Shown: one piece after another, positions 37,209 through 48,700 of the stretch
Layout: every line of letters begins with the position of its first letter
Numbering within the stretch: the first letter of the stretch is position 1
DNA from: JALOAD01 sp023228995 [NCBI: Candidatus Muiribacterium halophilum]
Lineage (GTDB): Bacteria > Muiribacteriota > Muiribacteriia > Muiribacteriales
DNA length: 64,000 nt
Direction of reading: 5' to 3'
NCBI GenBank assembly: GCA_023228995.1
Contig: JALOAD010000006.1
Location: 56,397 to 120,396, forward strand
Notes under the pieces: generated by a model
Told to the model about the DNA's origin: nothing
The model's database searches: none
Seen by the model: the letters and a program-made list of their open reading frames with translations, nothing else
Position numbers and translations under genes: made by a program

Positions 37209-38325
37209 ATGGTTTATAAAAACTAGTATTGATTGTGTTTTTGATTATTTTTTTTATTTTGTCCTTAATAGCATGTAATGGGGGGTAATTCTTCAAAAAT
37301 ATACAATAATGTTTATAATGAAGAATCAAAATCCTATATAGAAAATATAATTCCAACAAGAAATGATACAAAAAATGCAATATCAAATTTGATTTTTGCA
37401 GAGAATGCAAAAAAAGCTCCTTTAAAATTCACCTATTACAGATAATTACTATTTTTCACTTTCTAAAGAAAAAATCGAAGTGCTAGGTAATTTTGGAACT
37501 GCTGAGATTCAATTTATATATATTGAAAATTATAATGATGATACAAATGAGATTGAATATAAAGGAAAAATTGAGTATGTGTATGAAAATCAAAATATAA
37601 ACAATTCATACTCATGGATTCTTATTGATACTGTTGTTAGTTTTTGTGAGATAGAAACCGGTTTAGTTATTGCAATTGTAAAATTCTTTGGAGAACCAAT
37701 TGAAAATATTAATGTTTATGGAAAATCTAGTGAAGAATACACAGAAATTGGAACAACTGATCAAAATGGAATGTGTATAATAGATGAAATTCTTGTAAAT
37801 ATGTATGATATTGTCTTTGTGAGTGAAAACTTTCCAGAAAAAATAATTTCTAATGTAAATGTAACAGCAAATGAAGTTTCAACAGTTGAAGTCAATCTTC
37901 TTCCTTTTGAAACAAATGAGAATGCATCTGTTTTTGGATATGTATATTTTGATATTTACAAGACTGAACCTGCTGCTGATGTATTAGTAACCGTATATTG
38001 TGAAAATACAGATACAATATATAAACCTTTTGTGACTGATTCTAACGGATATTTTATTATTAATTCACTTCCTGAGGGTACTTATGAAATATCTGCTGTA
38101 ATAGAGAAAAATGAAAAAAATACAATTTGTCATATTAATGCAGAAAATTTTGGCAGTGCTGTAAAAGTTGATGACATAATAATGTATAACAATAGTCCGG
38201 TTGTGACTTTAGTATCTCATAATCCATCGGAAGAAATAAACATTGAATATAATGGGAAATTAAAATTCATTGTAGAAGCTTATGATTCTGATAACAATCA
38301 GATCTGGTCATGCAAAGTAGATTAA
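37209..38325 (+). pseudogene. Decayed lipoprotein gene, paralogue of the 38340 and 42703 genes
   Basis: AGGAGGAG precedes an ATG at 37209, but the frame closes after five codons. In shifted frames one reads a lipoprotein signal (LVLIVFLIIFFILSLIACNGG) and then, after a six-G run at 37280, NGGNSSKIYNNVYNEESKSY. After a third shift near 37425 comes NSPITDNYYFSLSKEKIEV, which continues without interruption to 38325. The family-typical N-domain and two carboxypeptidase-regulatory-like domains remain. The chain then stops at DSDNNQIWSCKVD, inside what is an Ig/PKD domain in the paralogues, so the end is also truncated. Three frame breaks lie within about 200 bases. The last 281 residues form an open frame that lacks a signal peptide. 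Confidence 0.75.
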
Positions 38326-38339
38326 CAGAGGAGTTTCTG

Positions 38340-40493
38340 ATGATTAAAAATGCCTCATTTAAAATACTGCTTCTAATATTATCGCTTCTTGTATTAATAC
38401 TATCAGGATGCGGCAGTTCAGGAAGCACAGATAATAGTGCTTCTGATTTGGAAATTCAGGAAAGACAAACAACTTTGATAAATGCAATGCCTGATAGAGA
38501 AGAATTAATAAACAAAATATTAGATACGATTGAAAAACAGATAAATCTGTCAAAATCAAACAAAGTGTCTCCTGTTATAGACTCTGAATACTATTTTGCT
38601 CTTTCAAAAAAAGAAACAGATCTCCAGGATAATTATGGATATGTTTATGTGAAATTTATCTATATAACAGATTATCAGACAGAAAATGAAAAAAAATATA
38701 CTGGATCGATGGTTCTAGAATATGAACTTGTATACAATTCAGACTCATATTCATGGGAATTACAGGATACTCAGGTAATGTTTTCGCCTATTGAAACTGG
38801 AACTGTCATTGGTACTGTTCAGTATTTTGATAAACCTCTGGAAGGAGCTTTTGTATACGGCAGATGTCAGGATGAGTTGACAAAAATATCAATTACTGAT
38901 GAATACGGTAATTTCACTATTAGTGATATTCCAGTCAACAGTTACGATTTATATGTTTCTGGAGAAGAATTTCCTGAACTTAAAAAGTCTAATATTATAA
39001 TATCTAAATCTGATACGGTTGAAATTGGAATAATCAAAGTACTTCCTGAAAAAAATGTAAAAAACACTTCAATATTCGGTTACATATATCTTGATTCAGA
39101 CAAAAAAATCCCTGTAAAAGATGTAACTGTCTGGCTTGAAACTCCTGATGAAGAAATAATCGAGGATGTTTCACCGGGAACATCGAGCATTACCGGAGAA
39201 TTTGTAATAAATTATGTATTTCCTGGAACTTATGATCTGATATTAAAAAAAGATAATTTTTTCCAGAGAATATCTGATATAGAGATTGACGAGTCTGATC
39301 TTGATCATTATTGCAGAATACCAGATATAGTAATAGATAATAATGCACCTGAATTTTATCTATTTGATCCTGATCCTGAAAAAGAATTTGAGATGAATGT
39401 CGGGGATACTTATAAGTTTTACGCACTTGCTCGTGATATTGATAACGATGATATAAAATATGAATGGTCTATTGATTCTGGAAATATGGAAATATTTAAA
39501 AATACTTGTGATTATACTCCTGATAAAAACGGACTTATTTTTATAGGTGTAAAAGCATCTGATACCAGAGGAGGAAGTTCAAGTAAATATTTTACTATCA
39601 AAGCAGGTCTTATTTCAAAAAGTCGTTCAGTTAATGAATACCCTAATTTTAACATTATCTCCAATCACAGAACAGCACAATTTAACTATAGAAACTGGAT
39701 ATCATGCGGGAAAGATGTGGATGGTAAATATCTCAATAAAATATGGTATTCAGATAATAATTCTGTTTGGTTCAGTACTGGTTATCCTTCGTTATTCAGA
39801 GAAAGAGACAGTCACGGATTTATAGCTTTCAATAATAATCTTTATATTATCGGAGGACAGACTGAAAAAGATTCTGAAGAAACCGAACTGCTGTCTGACA
39901 GCTGGAAATCTTCTGATGGAATAATGTGGACAAAAGTTACTGATAATAATTTATTTGGTAAAAGAAAAGATTTTGAATTATTTGTCTTTAACAGTAAATT
40001 ATGGCTGACAGGTGGAATAGAACAGACAGAAACAGGATTTATAGTAAAGAAAGATCTTTGGAATTCATCAGACGGAATTACATGGACAAAAGTAACAGAT
40101 AATACGATTTTCGAGTCTGATAAAAAATTAAGTTCTGTAGTATACAATAACAAGATATATATATTTGGAGGAAAGAACTCATCATATTACAATCGTATCT
40201 TTACTTCTGAAAATGGATATGACTGGTTTGAAATCACTAATCATCCTGATTCAGATATTGTATATGCAGGAGTAATTGCAAAAGGCAGGATTGTGACACT
40301 TTCATACAATGATAATTCTGATCTTAATAGCTATTACTATGAAAATGATGAATGGTTCAAGACAAATCTTTACTCTGAAAATCCAGAAGTCTCAGATTTC
40401 GCAGCATATATATACAACAATTCTATAATAATCTCAGGCGGATTTGAAAATAACACAAAAATACAGAAGATATACGAATTAGAGCTTTACTGA
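38340..40493 (+). CDS. Lipoprotein with regulatory-like beta-sandwiches, Ig/PKD domain and Kelch-like propeller
   Basis: This 717-residue lipoprotein has lipobox LSGC (Cys24). An N-domain with SPVIDSEYYFALSK is shared with the pseudogene upstream and the giant at 42703. Two carboxypeptidase-regulatory-like sandwiches follow (about 155-330; GNFTISDIPVNSYDLYV and GEFVINYVFPGTYDLIL), then a PKD-like domain (IDNDDIKYEWSIDSGNME, about 345-425). From about 450 come Kelch-type repeats: FNNNLYIIGGQ, FNSKLWLTGG, YNNKIYIFGG and SSDGIMWTKVTDN. AGAGGAG lies 6 bases before the ATG at 38340; an earlier in-frame start is unsupported. It is probably displayed on the outer or inner membrane. No enzyme motif is seen. 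Confidence 0.8.
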   Translation: MIKNASFKILLLILSLLVLILSGCGSSGSTDNSASDLEIQERQTTLINAMPDREELINKILDTIEKQINLSKSNKVSPVIDSEYYFALSKKETDLQDNYGYVYVKFIYITDYQTENEKKYTGSMVLEYELVYNSDSYSWELQDTQVMFSPIETGTVIGTVQYFDKPLEGAFVYGRCQDELTKISITDEYGNFTISDIPVNSYDLYVSGEEFPELKKSNIIISKSDTVEIGIIKVLPEKNVKNTSIFGYIYLDSDKKIPVKDVTVWLETPDEEIIEDVSPGTSSITGEFVINYVFPGTYDLILKKDNFFQRISDIEIDESDLDHYCRIPDIVIDNNAPEFYLFDPDPEKEFEMNVGDTYKFYALARDIDNDDIKYEWSIDSGNMEIFKNTCDYTPDKNGLIFIGVKASDTRGGSSSKYFTIKAGLISKSRSVNEYPNFNIISNHRTAQFNYRNWISCGKDVDGKYLNKIWYSDNNSVWFSTGYPSLFRERDSHGFIAFNNNLYIIGGQTEKDSEETELLSDSWKSSDGIMWTKVTDNNLFGKRKDFELFVFNSKLWLTGGIEQTETGFIVKKDLWNSSDGITWTKVTDNTIFESDKKLSSVVYNNKIYIFGGKNSSYYNRIFTSENGYDWFEITNHPDSDIVYAGVIAKGRIVTLSYNDNSDLNSYYYENDEWFKTNLYSENPEVSDFAAYIYNNSIIISGGFENNTKIQKIYELELY

Positions 40494-40503
40494 CGGGGGA
40501 ATT

Positions 40504-42687
40504 ATGAGATTCACTGAGAAAATAATATTTGTAATAGCAGCAAGTCTTATTTTACTGACAGGCTGTCTTAATAAATCATCACAAACTGACATACCTGATC
40601 TAAAGACAGAAAATCCTGAAATTCATATAAGGAGAGTCGAACATCTTGTAGTTGACCCTGAATATGCCGGAACAATAACTGGTCAGGTTGCAAATCTGAT
40701 GTTCAGTAAGACAGAAAGCAATGTTTCAGTGTATGCTCATAACGGAACAGCAAGTACAGATTATGTACTTACAGATCTGGACGGAAGATTCACCCTCCCG
40801 GTTCCAGCAGAAGACACTTATTCTGTATATTTTTACAAAAGTGGATTCCTTCCTGGAACTTACGAAACAGTATATGTAAGTCTTAACGAAGAGGAAGATC
40901 TCGGGATAATTGGACTGGAAGCAAGTCCTGATGAACAATATATAAGTATACAGGGAAAAGTGTATTCAGATACATCAGAGACCCCACTTTCAGGTGCAAC
41001 TGTATTTGTACTTGATCAGAACTACAATATAACAACCTGTATGAGTGATATCTCAGATTCCGAAGGTAACTACTGTATAGATTTTGTGTCTTTTAATTCT
41101 TACAGACTATACATAACAAAAGGTCAGTCAATATCCGAAGGATTGCTGATAAGTGTTACACCAGCTTCATGTTATATGGGACAGATATACAATGCATCAC
41201 CCATAATAATTCAGAATTCAGCCCCTTATATAACAGATACAACTCAGATATCAGACATAGTGCTTCCCATGGATATGGAAAACCCTCTGAAACTTACAGT
41301 TACAGCAGAGGATCCTGATAATGATATACTCACATACTCATGGAGTTTCTCTGGCGGATATATGGATATATCTGATAACAATGAGAATTACTGGATCACA
41401 GAAGAAGAAGGTACATATAATATAACAGTAAGAGTAACTGATTATAAGGATGAATATATTGAACATACATGGACAGTAAATGCTTACTATCCAAATCATC
41501 CACCAGAAATAACCTCATATTCCCAGAATCCTGGAACGCTTACTATTTCTCAGGATACACCAGAAGTAACTTATACATTTGAGATCACAGCCTCAGATCA
41601 GGATTCAGATGAAATAGATTATATCTGGAATATATCAGGCGGTACAATAACAGATTCACAGGAAACTTCAATACAGTGGTCAACATCAGAAACAGGTTCT
41701 TATTCAATAACTGTTACAGTTGATGATAATAATGGAGAACAGACTAGCTACTCATGGTCTTTTACTGTAACTGAAGATCAGGGTCAGACCCCGCTTTCAT
41801 TCACATGGAATACAATACCATCAAATAATGGATGGGCAGGAAGATATTCATTTCAGACTTTTGTAAGAAATAACAAGATATATGTGCTGACAGGCAGAGA
41901 AACATGGGGACCAGAAGCAGCAATTGTATCAATAGATTCTACAGGAACATGGAATGATGAGAATACTGAAACAGGCAATTCATTTTATCATTATGACCTT
42001 ATAGATTTTGGAGATGATTTTATTATGATCGGTGGTTATTATGATATCCCTCTTGCAGAAGTCTGGTATTCCACAAATGGACTGAACTGGAGCATTGTCA
42101 GATGGACACCGGATGCAAACAGTTTTGGAGCAAGATATGCATTTCAGGCATTTGAAGGTGAAAATTATGTCTATATTCTTGGTGGTAAAGACAATACTAA
42201 CTATAAAAATGATCTATACAGAACCCAGGACGGATATAACTGGTATCCATGCACTCTAAATTCCAACGGAGATACTTTCCCTGAAAGAGGATATTTCCAG
42301 ATAGTTGAATTTAACAACAAAATGTGGCTAATCGGAGGAAGAAATTCGTCAGATTTTCTGGGAGATATCTGGTACACAGAAGATGGCGAAAGCTGGCATA
42401 AAGTTACTGATAACGCTTTTGGGACTTTAGGCGGAAGAAGCAATTTCAGTACAGCAGTCTATCAGAATAAGTTATATGTAATAGGAGGATTGACTGACTC
42501 AGGAGCCACCAACCAGATATGGTATACAGAGAACGGAATAGACTGGGAACAGGCAGACAGCGGGTCATTCCAGGCAAGATATAATCACAGCTCAGAAGTT
42601 ATGGACGGAAAAATCTGGATAATCGGTGGACAGACAAGTTCAGGAACTTTTGACACAACATCTATGACAGCAATTATTCAGGAATAA
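40504..42687 (+). CDS. Lipoprotein with PKD domains and Kelch-like propeller
   Basis: This 727-residue lipoprotein (lipobox LTGC, Cys21) has two carboxypeptidase-regulatory-like domains (about 55-225; GRFTLPVPAEDTYSVYF), two PKD-like domains (AEDPDNDILTYSWSFSGG and ASDQDSDEIDYIWNISGG, about 250-425), then a C-terminal propeller with Kelch-like blades (FGDDFIMIGGYY, YVYILGGKD, FNNKMWLIGGRN, YQNKLYVIGGLT, MDGKIWIIGGQT). Five or six blades can be traced. It lacks the YYFALSK N-domain of its neighbours. The gene is clearly richer in G and C than most of the window: line 40741-40800 has 28 of 60. Ten bases separate it from the previous gene, which implies one operon. Confidence 0.8.
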   Translation: MRFTEKIIFVIAASLILLTGCLNKSSQTDIPDLKTENPEIHIRRVEHLVVDPEYAGTITGQVANLMFSKTESNVSVYAHNGTASTDYVLTDLDGRFTLPVPAEDTYSVYFYKSGFLPGTYETVYVSLNEEEDLGIIGLEASPDEQYISIQGKVYSDTSETPLSGATVFVLDQNYNITTCMSDISDSEGNYCIDFVSFNSYRLYITKGQSISEGLLISVTPASCYMGQIYNASPIIIQNSAPYITDTTQISDIVLPMDMENPLKLTVTAEDPDNDILTYSWSFSGGYMDISDNNENYWITEEEGTYNITVRVTDYKDEYIEHTWTVNAYYPNHPPEITSYSQNPGTLTISQDTPEVTYTFEITASDQDSDEIDYIWNISGGTITDSQETSIQWSTSETGSYSITVTVDDNNGEQTSYSWSFTVTEDQGQTPLSFTWNTIPSNNGWAGRYSFQTFVRNNKIYVLTGRETWGPEAAIVSIDSTGTWNDENTETGNSFYHYDLIDFGDDFIMIGGYYDIPLAEVWYSTNGLNWSIVRWTPDANSFGARYAFQAFEGENYVYILGGKDNTNYKNDLYRTQDGYNWYPCTLNSNGDTFPERGYFQIVEFNNKMWLIGGRNSSDFLGDIWYTEDGESWHKVTDNAFGTLGGRSNFSTAVYQNKLYVIGGLTDSGATNQIWYTENGIDWEQADSGSFQARYNHSSEVMDGKIWIIGGQTSSGTFDTTSMTAIIQE

Positions 42688-42702
42688 TTCGGGGGATTTA
42701 AA

Positions 42703-45700
42703 ATGGAATATAGAAAAATAAAAATATTATCATTAACATTATTGTTAACCTTAATTTTTACAGGATGTTTTGGAGGCGGAAAAAGCTCTAACATAAATGA
42801 ATCCCAGAATATCACCAGCACAGAGAATCCTGAAATGGTCAAGATCAGAAATGCTGCACTAAAAAGGGAAGAAATATTAATAAAAATTCAGGAAAAAGTA
42901 AAATCTGAAAAACAGAACAGCATTCAGCAGAATAAATCACCCCTTAATCCCGATACAGTCAATGATGATATATATTTTGCACTTTCAACAGACTCAGTAG
43001 AGATATATGCAACAAACTCAACAATGATATACAGATTTGTATATATAGAAAATGCAATGTCAGTCTTTCCAGAAAAATATACAGGAACAATGACAATGTA
43101 TTTTACAATAGTCAATGGTGAATGGATACTAACTGACGGCAATGTGGATTTTGCAGAAATAACATTAAGCTCAGCAAAAGGAGTAGCAAAGAATCTAATA
43201 ACTCAGGAAGAAATATCAGATGCAATAGTATATGGAATAGCAGGTGATGAGATAACAAGGACAGTAAAGACAGACACTCAGGGAGTCTTTATAATACCTG
43301 ATATAATAGATAATAATTACGATATATATGTAAAAAAAGCCGGATACACAACTATAAAACTTGAAGACATATCATTTGATGTCCAGAAAGAAAAACAACT
43401 CGGAATAATCCTCATGTCACCAGATCAGAATGCACACTTTGCAAGCATTTCAGGAAACGCCTACTGGGATACAGAACAGACAGATCCTGCCGAAGGTGCA
43501 ACCATATATATAACAAACTCAGACAACACACAGACAGATATAATACCAGCCAAAACAGACAGTACAGGATATTATGAAATATCCTATATACCAGCAGGAA
43601 TCTATAAAATCAATGCAAAATACATAAACAATAGAAGCATATCAGCAAATCTCACAATATCAAATTCTCAGGCATCAAATAAAAACAACATTAACATGAC
43701 ACCATTAATACTCGCAGGAAACAACAAACCACAGATAACAGAAACATATCCCCAAACCACAGACATAAATCTTGAAATAGGAACAGAACAGATATTCGCG
43801 ATAAAAGTCACAGACCTCGACAGCGATGAGATAGTATATAACTGGAGCTGTTCAAACGGTAGCCTTCAACTCACAACAACATCTGTAAATTCATGGGAAG
43901 CAACAAGATCAGGACAACAGTGGGTAAAAGTCACAGCTTCAGACAGAAAAGGCGGAGAAGTCGAACAGACATTCAATATAAATGTAATAAACACAGTTGG
44001 AATAATCGAATATGACATAGTCAAAAGAGAGACATTCTTTGCAGACAGTCAGAACAATGTAATGCACACAGACATAGATGGAATAAGCTATGACATAATA
44101 GTCCCGGAAAACACCTTCTCAGGAACACTAAGCCTCAAAGCAACAAGATTTGACCAGAACATACCATTAGATCCGTGGTTCAACAACTCAGGAATCGAAC
44201 AGAAAGGCAAACTTGGAATTGAAATAGCAAGTACATCAGACCTGAACAGCCCGATAATAGTAAAAGTCCCGGCATCAGACCTTAATATAAATACAACAAA
44301 TACAATAATAACAATGAGAAACAGCGGTAACTCAGAAGAATACTATCTTGGATTTGAAGAAAAAGACGGATATCTTGAAATATATGTAATGCCAGAATTT
44401 ATGGAAAATATAGAAACAGCAACACCAAACAGAGCAGAAATAATGGATCCGAATGATATTAAGGATGCTTATAATAAAGGATCAGGTTCCAGTATTGGTG
44501 ATATTAGATTATTTCAAAAAAAATTCAATGATAGGATACAATTAGCAATAAATGAATCTGGAAAAAACATTTCATTTGAAGACTCTGGTTTTAGTGGCGG
44601 AACAGGATATTTAGGAGCAATCTTAGGAAGCACAATACCAGATCTTAATCTTATTGCTGGTGATACTCCTGTGGAAGGGGAAGACAATATTCTTGTTGTA
44701 CATGGTATATTCTGCTGGACTGAAATAATGGGTGGAGATTATTATAGAATTCTATCAAATACCTTGAACTTAACAATTGAAGATTATAACAATAAAATTG
44801 ATAGTCCAAATCAATCAGAATTTATAGAATTTTTAAAAACTATTCATCAATGGAATACCGGAATACCCTTGTCAAATAGAGGTTATGGTTCATTAATTGA
44901 ATGGCTTAGACATAAAGATAGTTATAAACTATATAATGAAATCATAAAAAAAGATGTATTTCTAAAAGAGACTAATGGAGTAACTTGCATTGGAAATGGA
45001 TTAAAAGACTTTAATGTTATGAAATACAATTACAACTCTCTTGCAAATAATCATGAAACTGGCATAAATTTGGCAAATCAGATATATGCTAAATTATCTG
45101 GAAACGATGCAACATTGACAATTGTGTGCCACAGCATGGGAGGTCTTGTCACAAGGAGAGCATTAGCAGAATTATATGAAAATCCAGATACAAGAAATGG
45201 AATTCTTTCAAGAATTAAAAAAGTTATTTTCTTATCTACACCAAACAGAGGTGGTAAATTTACTAATAAAGAGCAAAACAAAAAAAACAACTTAAAAATT
45301 CCTCATAGTTATCACATAAAGGATAGCTATTTTAATCCATCCTATCCACAGATGACAGGTCCAATAAGAAAATTTTCCCAAGCAATAAATTATTATTTCA
45401 ACAATGTAATAAAACCTAATCTGTTAATAATGTCTTCAGCATCCAGAAATCCCGAGATTATAGGTTTAGGTCTTAATTCTAATATAGAAATGCTTCCAAC
45501 TGGAATGACACAACTTATGGGAAACCCTGATAATAATTTTTTAGATTATATTTTTAATGAAAAAAGAAAATTGCCTGTAAGTTATTATGCAATAATAGAC
45601 AACGATGATTTATTAGTCGATGAAGAATCAATTGATTTAACTGGAAAATCAGGAAATGAAAATGAATATTTTTCTAAAAACTGTGAAAAATTTAAAAACT

Positions 45701-48700
45701 ACGAAAATTTCAGTGTTATTAAGGATGATTTTCTTGAATTAAGAGATGATTTACCATGGTTACATTTTTCAACTACTATGATAAATGATCAATATGTGAT
45801 AGAAAATAAAACGAAGAAATATCTTAAAGAATTAATTCCAAATAAGAAACCTGAAATAAAATATTTTTCAAAAATTTCTGATTCTAAATTAAACGAAACT
45901 CCAGAAATCGACAAGATAAAACTTTATTACAAAGTAATAGATTCAGATAGTAACACATGCAAAGTATCCTTAAAGTATAAATTCCCGGATGATGAAGATT
46001 TCTCTGTAGCATTATTAATAGAAGGAGATATTGATTATATTGATACTTCAATATACGAAGATTCTGCCAACAATAAAATTCCTACACTCTGCATAACATG
46101 GGATTGTATAGGTGAAATTGAGGAAAGATTAAAAACACTTAATAAAAAACAGATAATTTTATCTGTAAAACTTGAAGTTGATGATGAAATTGAAAATGAT
46201 ACTACATTTAGTGATATTCTGGAAATACCTGTAACTCTGCCTCCATTTATCGAAAATTACACTTTATCTGACAAAGTTATCGAAAAAATACATAAAGGAA
46301 TTAAATTTGATATTAACGGAAAGAACTTTGTTACAGGTGAAAATTTCACCACTAAGATACTATACAAATCAATAGATAAAGATTTTCAGGAAATGGATAC
46401 AAAAGAATGTGATATAAATATAAATGATTCAAAGATTACTTTGAAATTACCTGAAGACGCTGTTTCAGGTTCCTTCTATTTGAAAATTGTTACAGAAGAT
46501 CCAAATTTTGGAACTTATCAATCTAACATAAAAGAATTAACAATACTATCAGACCCACATATATATATTGAACCATATAAAGAAAATTACCTGGAAATAT
46601 CAAAAGATGAATTATATGCGAACTTTGCATCAAACAGTTCAATTATTATAAGAGGATACAATCTTGGCATTCCAGAAGAACTTCCAATTATTGAATGTAT
46701 CAATCCAGATGATACTACTGAAGTTATTTTTCATAGAACTCTAACTTCAAATTCTTTCAGCTTCTATGAAAGGGAAGGTCTTTTCGGATACACAACAAAA
46801 ATATTAGATGGAAAAGTTAATTCTGCTGTTTTTCCTTTATATATTCGAGTAAAAATCGGTAGTCAATACAGTAATATATACAAATATCCTTCAGATCCGA
46901 CAATATTTGACTGTTCAAAATTGTCCGGAACCAATTTAGTCACATTAATATATATAAATGACAAAAATTATTTTTACTCAGGAGATACTCTGATAATTGA
47001 TGGAGTAAATTTTGGAGAAGAACCCGGAAAAATTATGCTTTTTGATACAACTGAACTTCAAATAACTTCATGGACTGACAGAAAGATCATTTTTACAGCA
47101 CCTAGTATTCAAATAGGTCAGGAACAATATTTTAGTGTTGTTATTAAACCATTGCAGGTAAAAAATAACAGTCAAAAAATATATAGTAATATTGTTTATC
47201 CGAAAATGAGTTTAGCCAAAGAATCCGATTTACTTATTGTTGATAAGATTGTAAACAATGATTTTGCATTTGAATTTAAAAATCTCAATTTTAATGAAAA
47301 TACACCTGATATTTTTATAAACGATACAAAATTAAACAATAGTTATATTATTTCAAAAAATAATTTTTATAATAATAATTATCATTCAATTACAGTAAAA
47401 TATCCAGAAGACATAATAAGAGATAATAAGTTTGTATCTATTAAAGCTGTTATAGATAATGATTATTCAACTGGTATTATACATCATGAGATATCACCTT
47501 TAATATCAGATTATTATGCAGTTGATGAAAACCTTAATATAATTGAAGGAAATATAACAGAAATCAACAGAACATTTCTTATTAAAGGATGTGGTTTTTC
47601 TTCAGGAAATGATGGAACTTTATACCACAATGGGGTAATAATAAGAAATATATTACATTGGGATAATAATCAGATCTTATTCAAACTTCCAAGAGAATCT
47701 CAGGTATTTGGTACAGTAAAAGTTCAAGTTGGTAATTATTATAATGAAAAACAATTTTATGAAAGTTATACTTGTCCAGTGCCAGGTCTAAATATAATCA
47801 AAAAACTTATACCTGCTTCTCCTGATACTCCTGAAGAAGAATTAATATATGTTCATGGACAAGCATACGAAACAAATTATGCTCCGTTTTCATCAGGAGA
47901 TAAAGCTATTGTATATGGAAATAATCTCCATATAACAATATCAGGAGAACAATTATACATAAATAACACAAATATAAGTAATTACATTATCAGACGAAAT
48001 TATGAACAAATAATTTTTGAGATACCTGGAAATGTCTCAACTGGGAATCTTAGAATGACAAGAGGTATTTCAAGTTCAAATGAATTATTCGTAAAAATCA
48101 ATCAAATACCATTAATAACTGAGGAAATATCATGGTTGAATTCAGACCAGAATACAGGTAAAATAACAGTTTCTGGTGAAAACTTTGGAACTGATACCGG
48201 AAGTGTATATTTCAATGATATAAAATGCGATATTATAAATTCATGGTCAGATGATAAGATAATATGTCAATCTCCCAAAAATGCTACTAATCAAACAATA
48301 AGTGGATTATGTTATTTAAAAGTTATAACTTATTCAGGTGCGGAAACAGGAAAAGATTACTCTTTTTTAGAATATTCAACTCCTTCAATAAGTAATGTCA
48401 GTTCAACATCAGAAAATATTAATCATAATTACATGGCTAATTCTGGAGATGAAATAGAGATTTCAGGTACATATTTTGGAAATATTGCAGGAGATGTATA
48501 TATTTCAGATCAGCTATTGGAGATTATTTCATGGAATTCTACATTAATCAGATGTAGATTACCTGAAAATGCACATTCAGGAAAAATCAATGTAGTCACA
48601 GCATATACAATAAATGCTATTAGTCAGGAAATACTTAATATATGTCCGTTAATTGATTCTGAACTTAATAAGGAATACTCTAAAAATGAAATAGTAAGAA

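Noticed and set aside
37480-38325. Independent 281-residue gene
   Set aside because: It is the surviving 3' part of the frameshifted lipoprotein gene, with no signal peptide or ribosome-binding site of its own.
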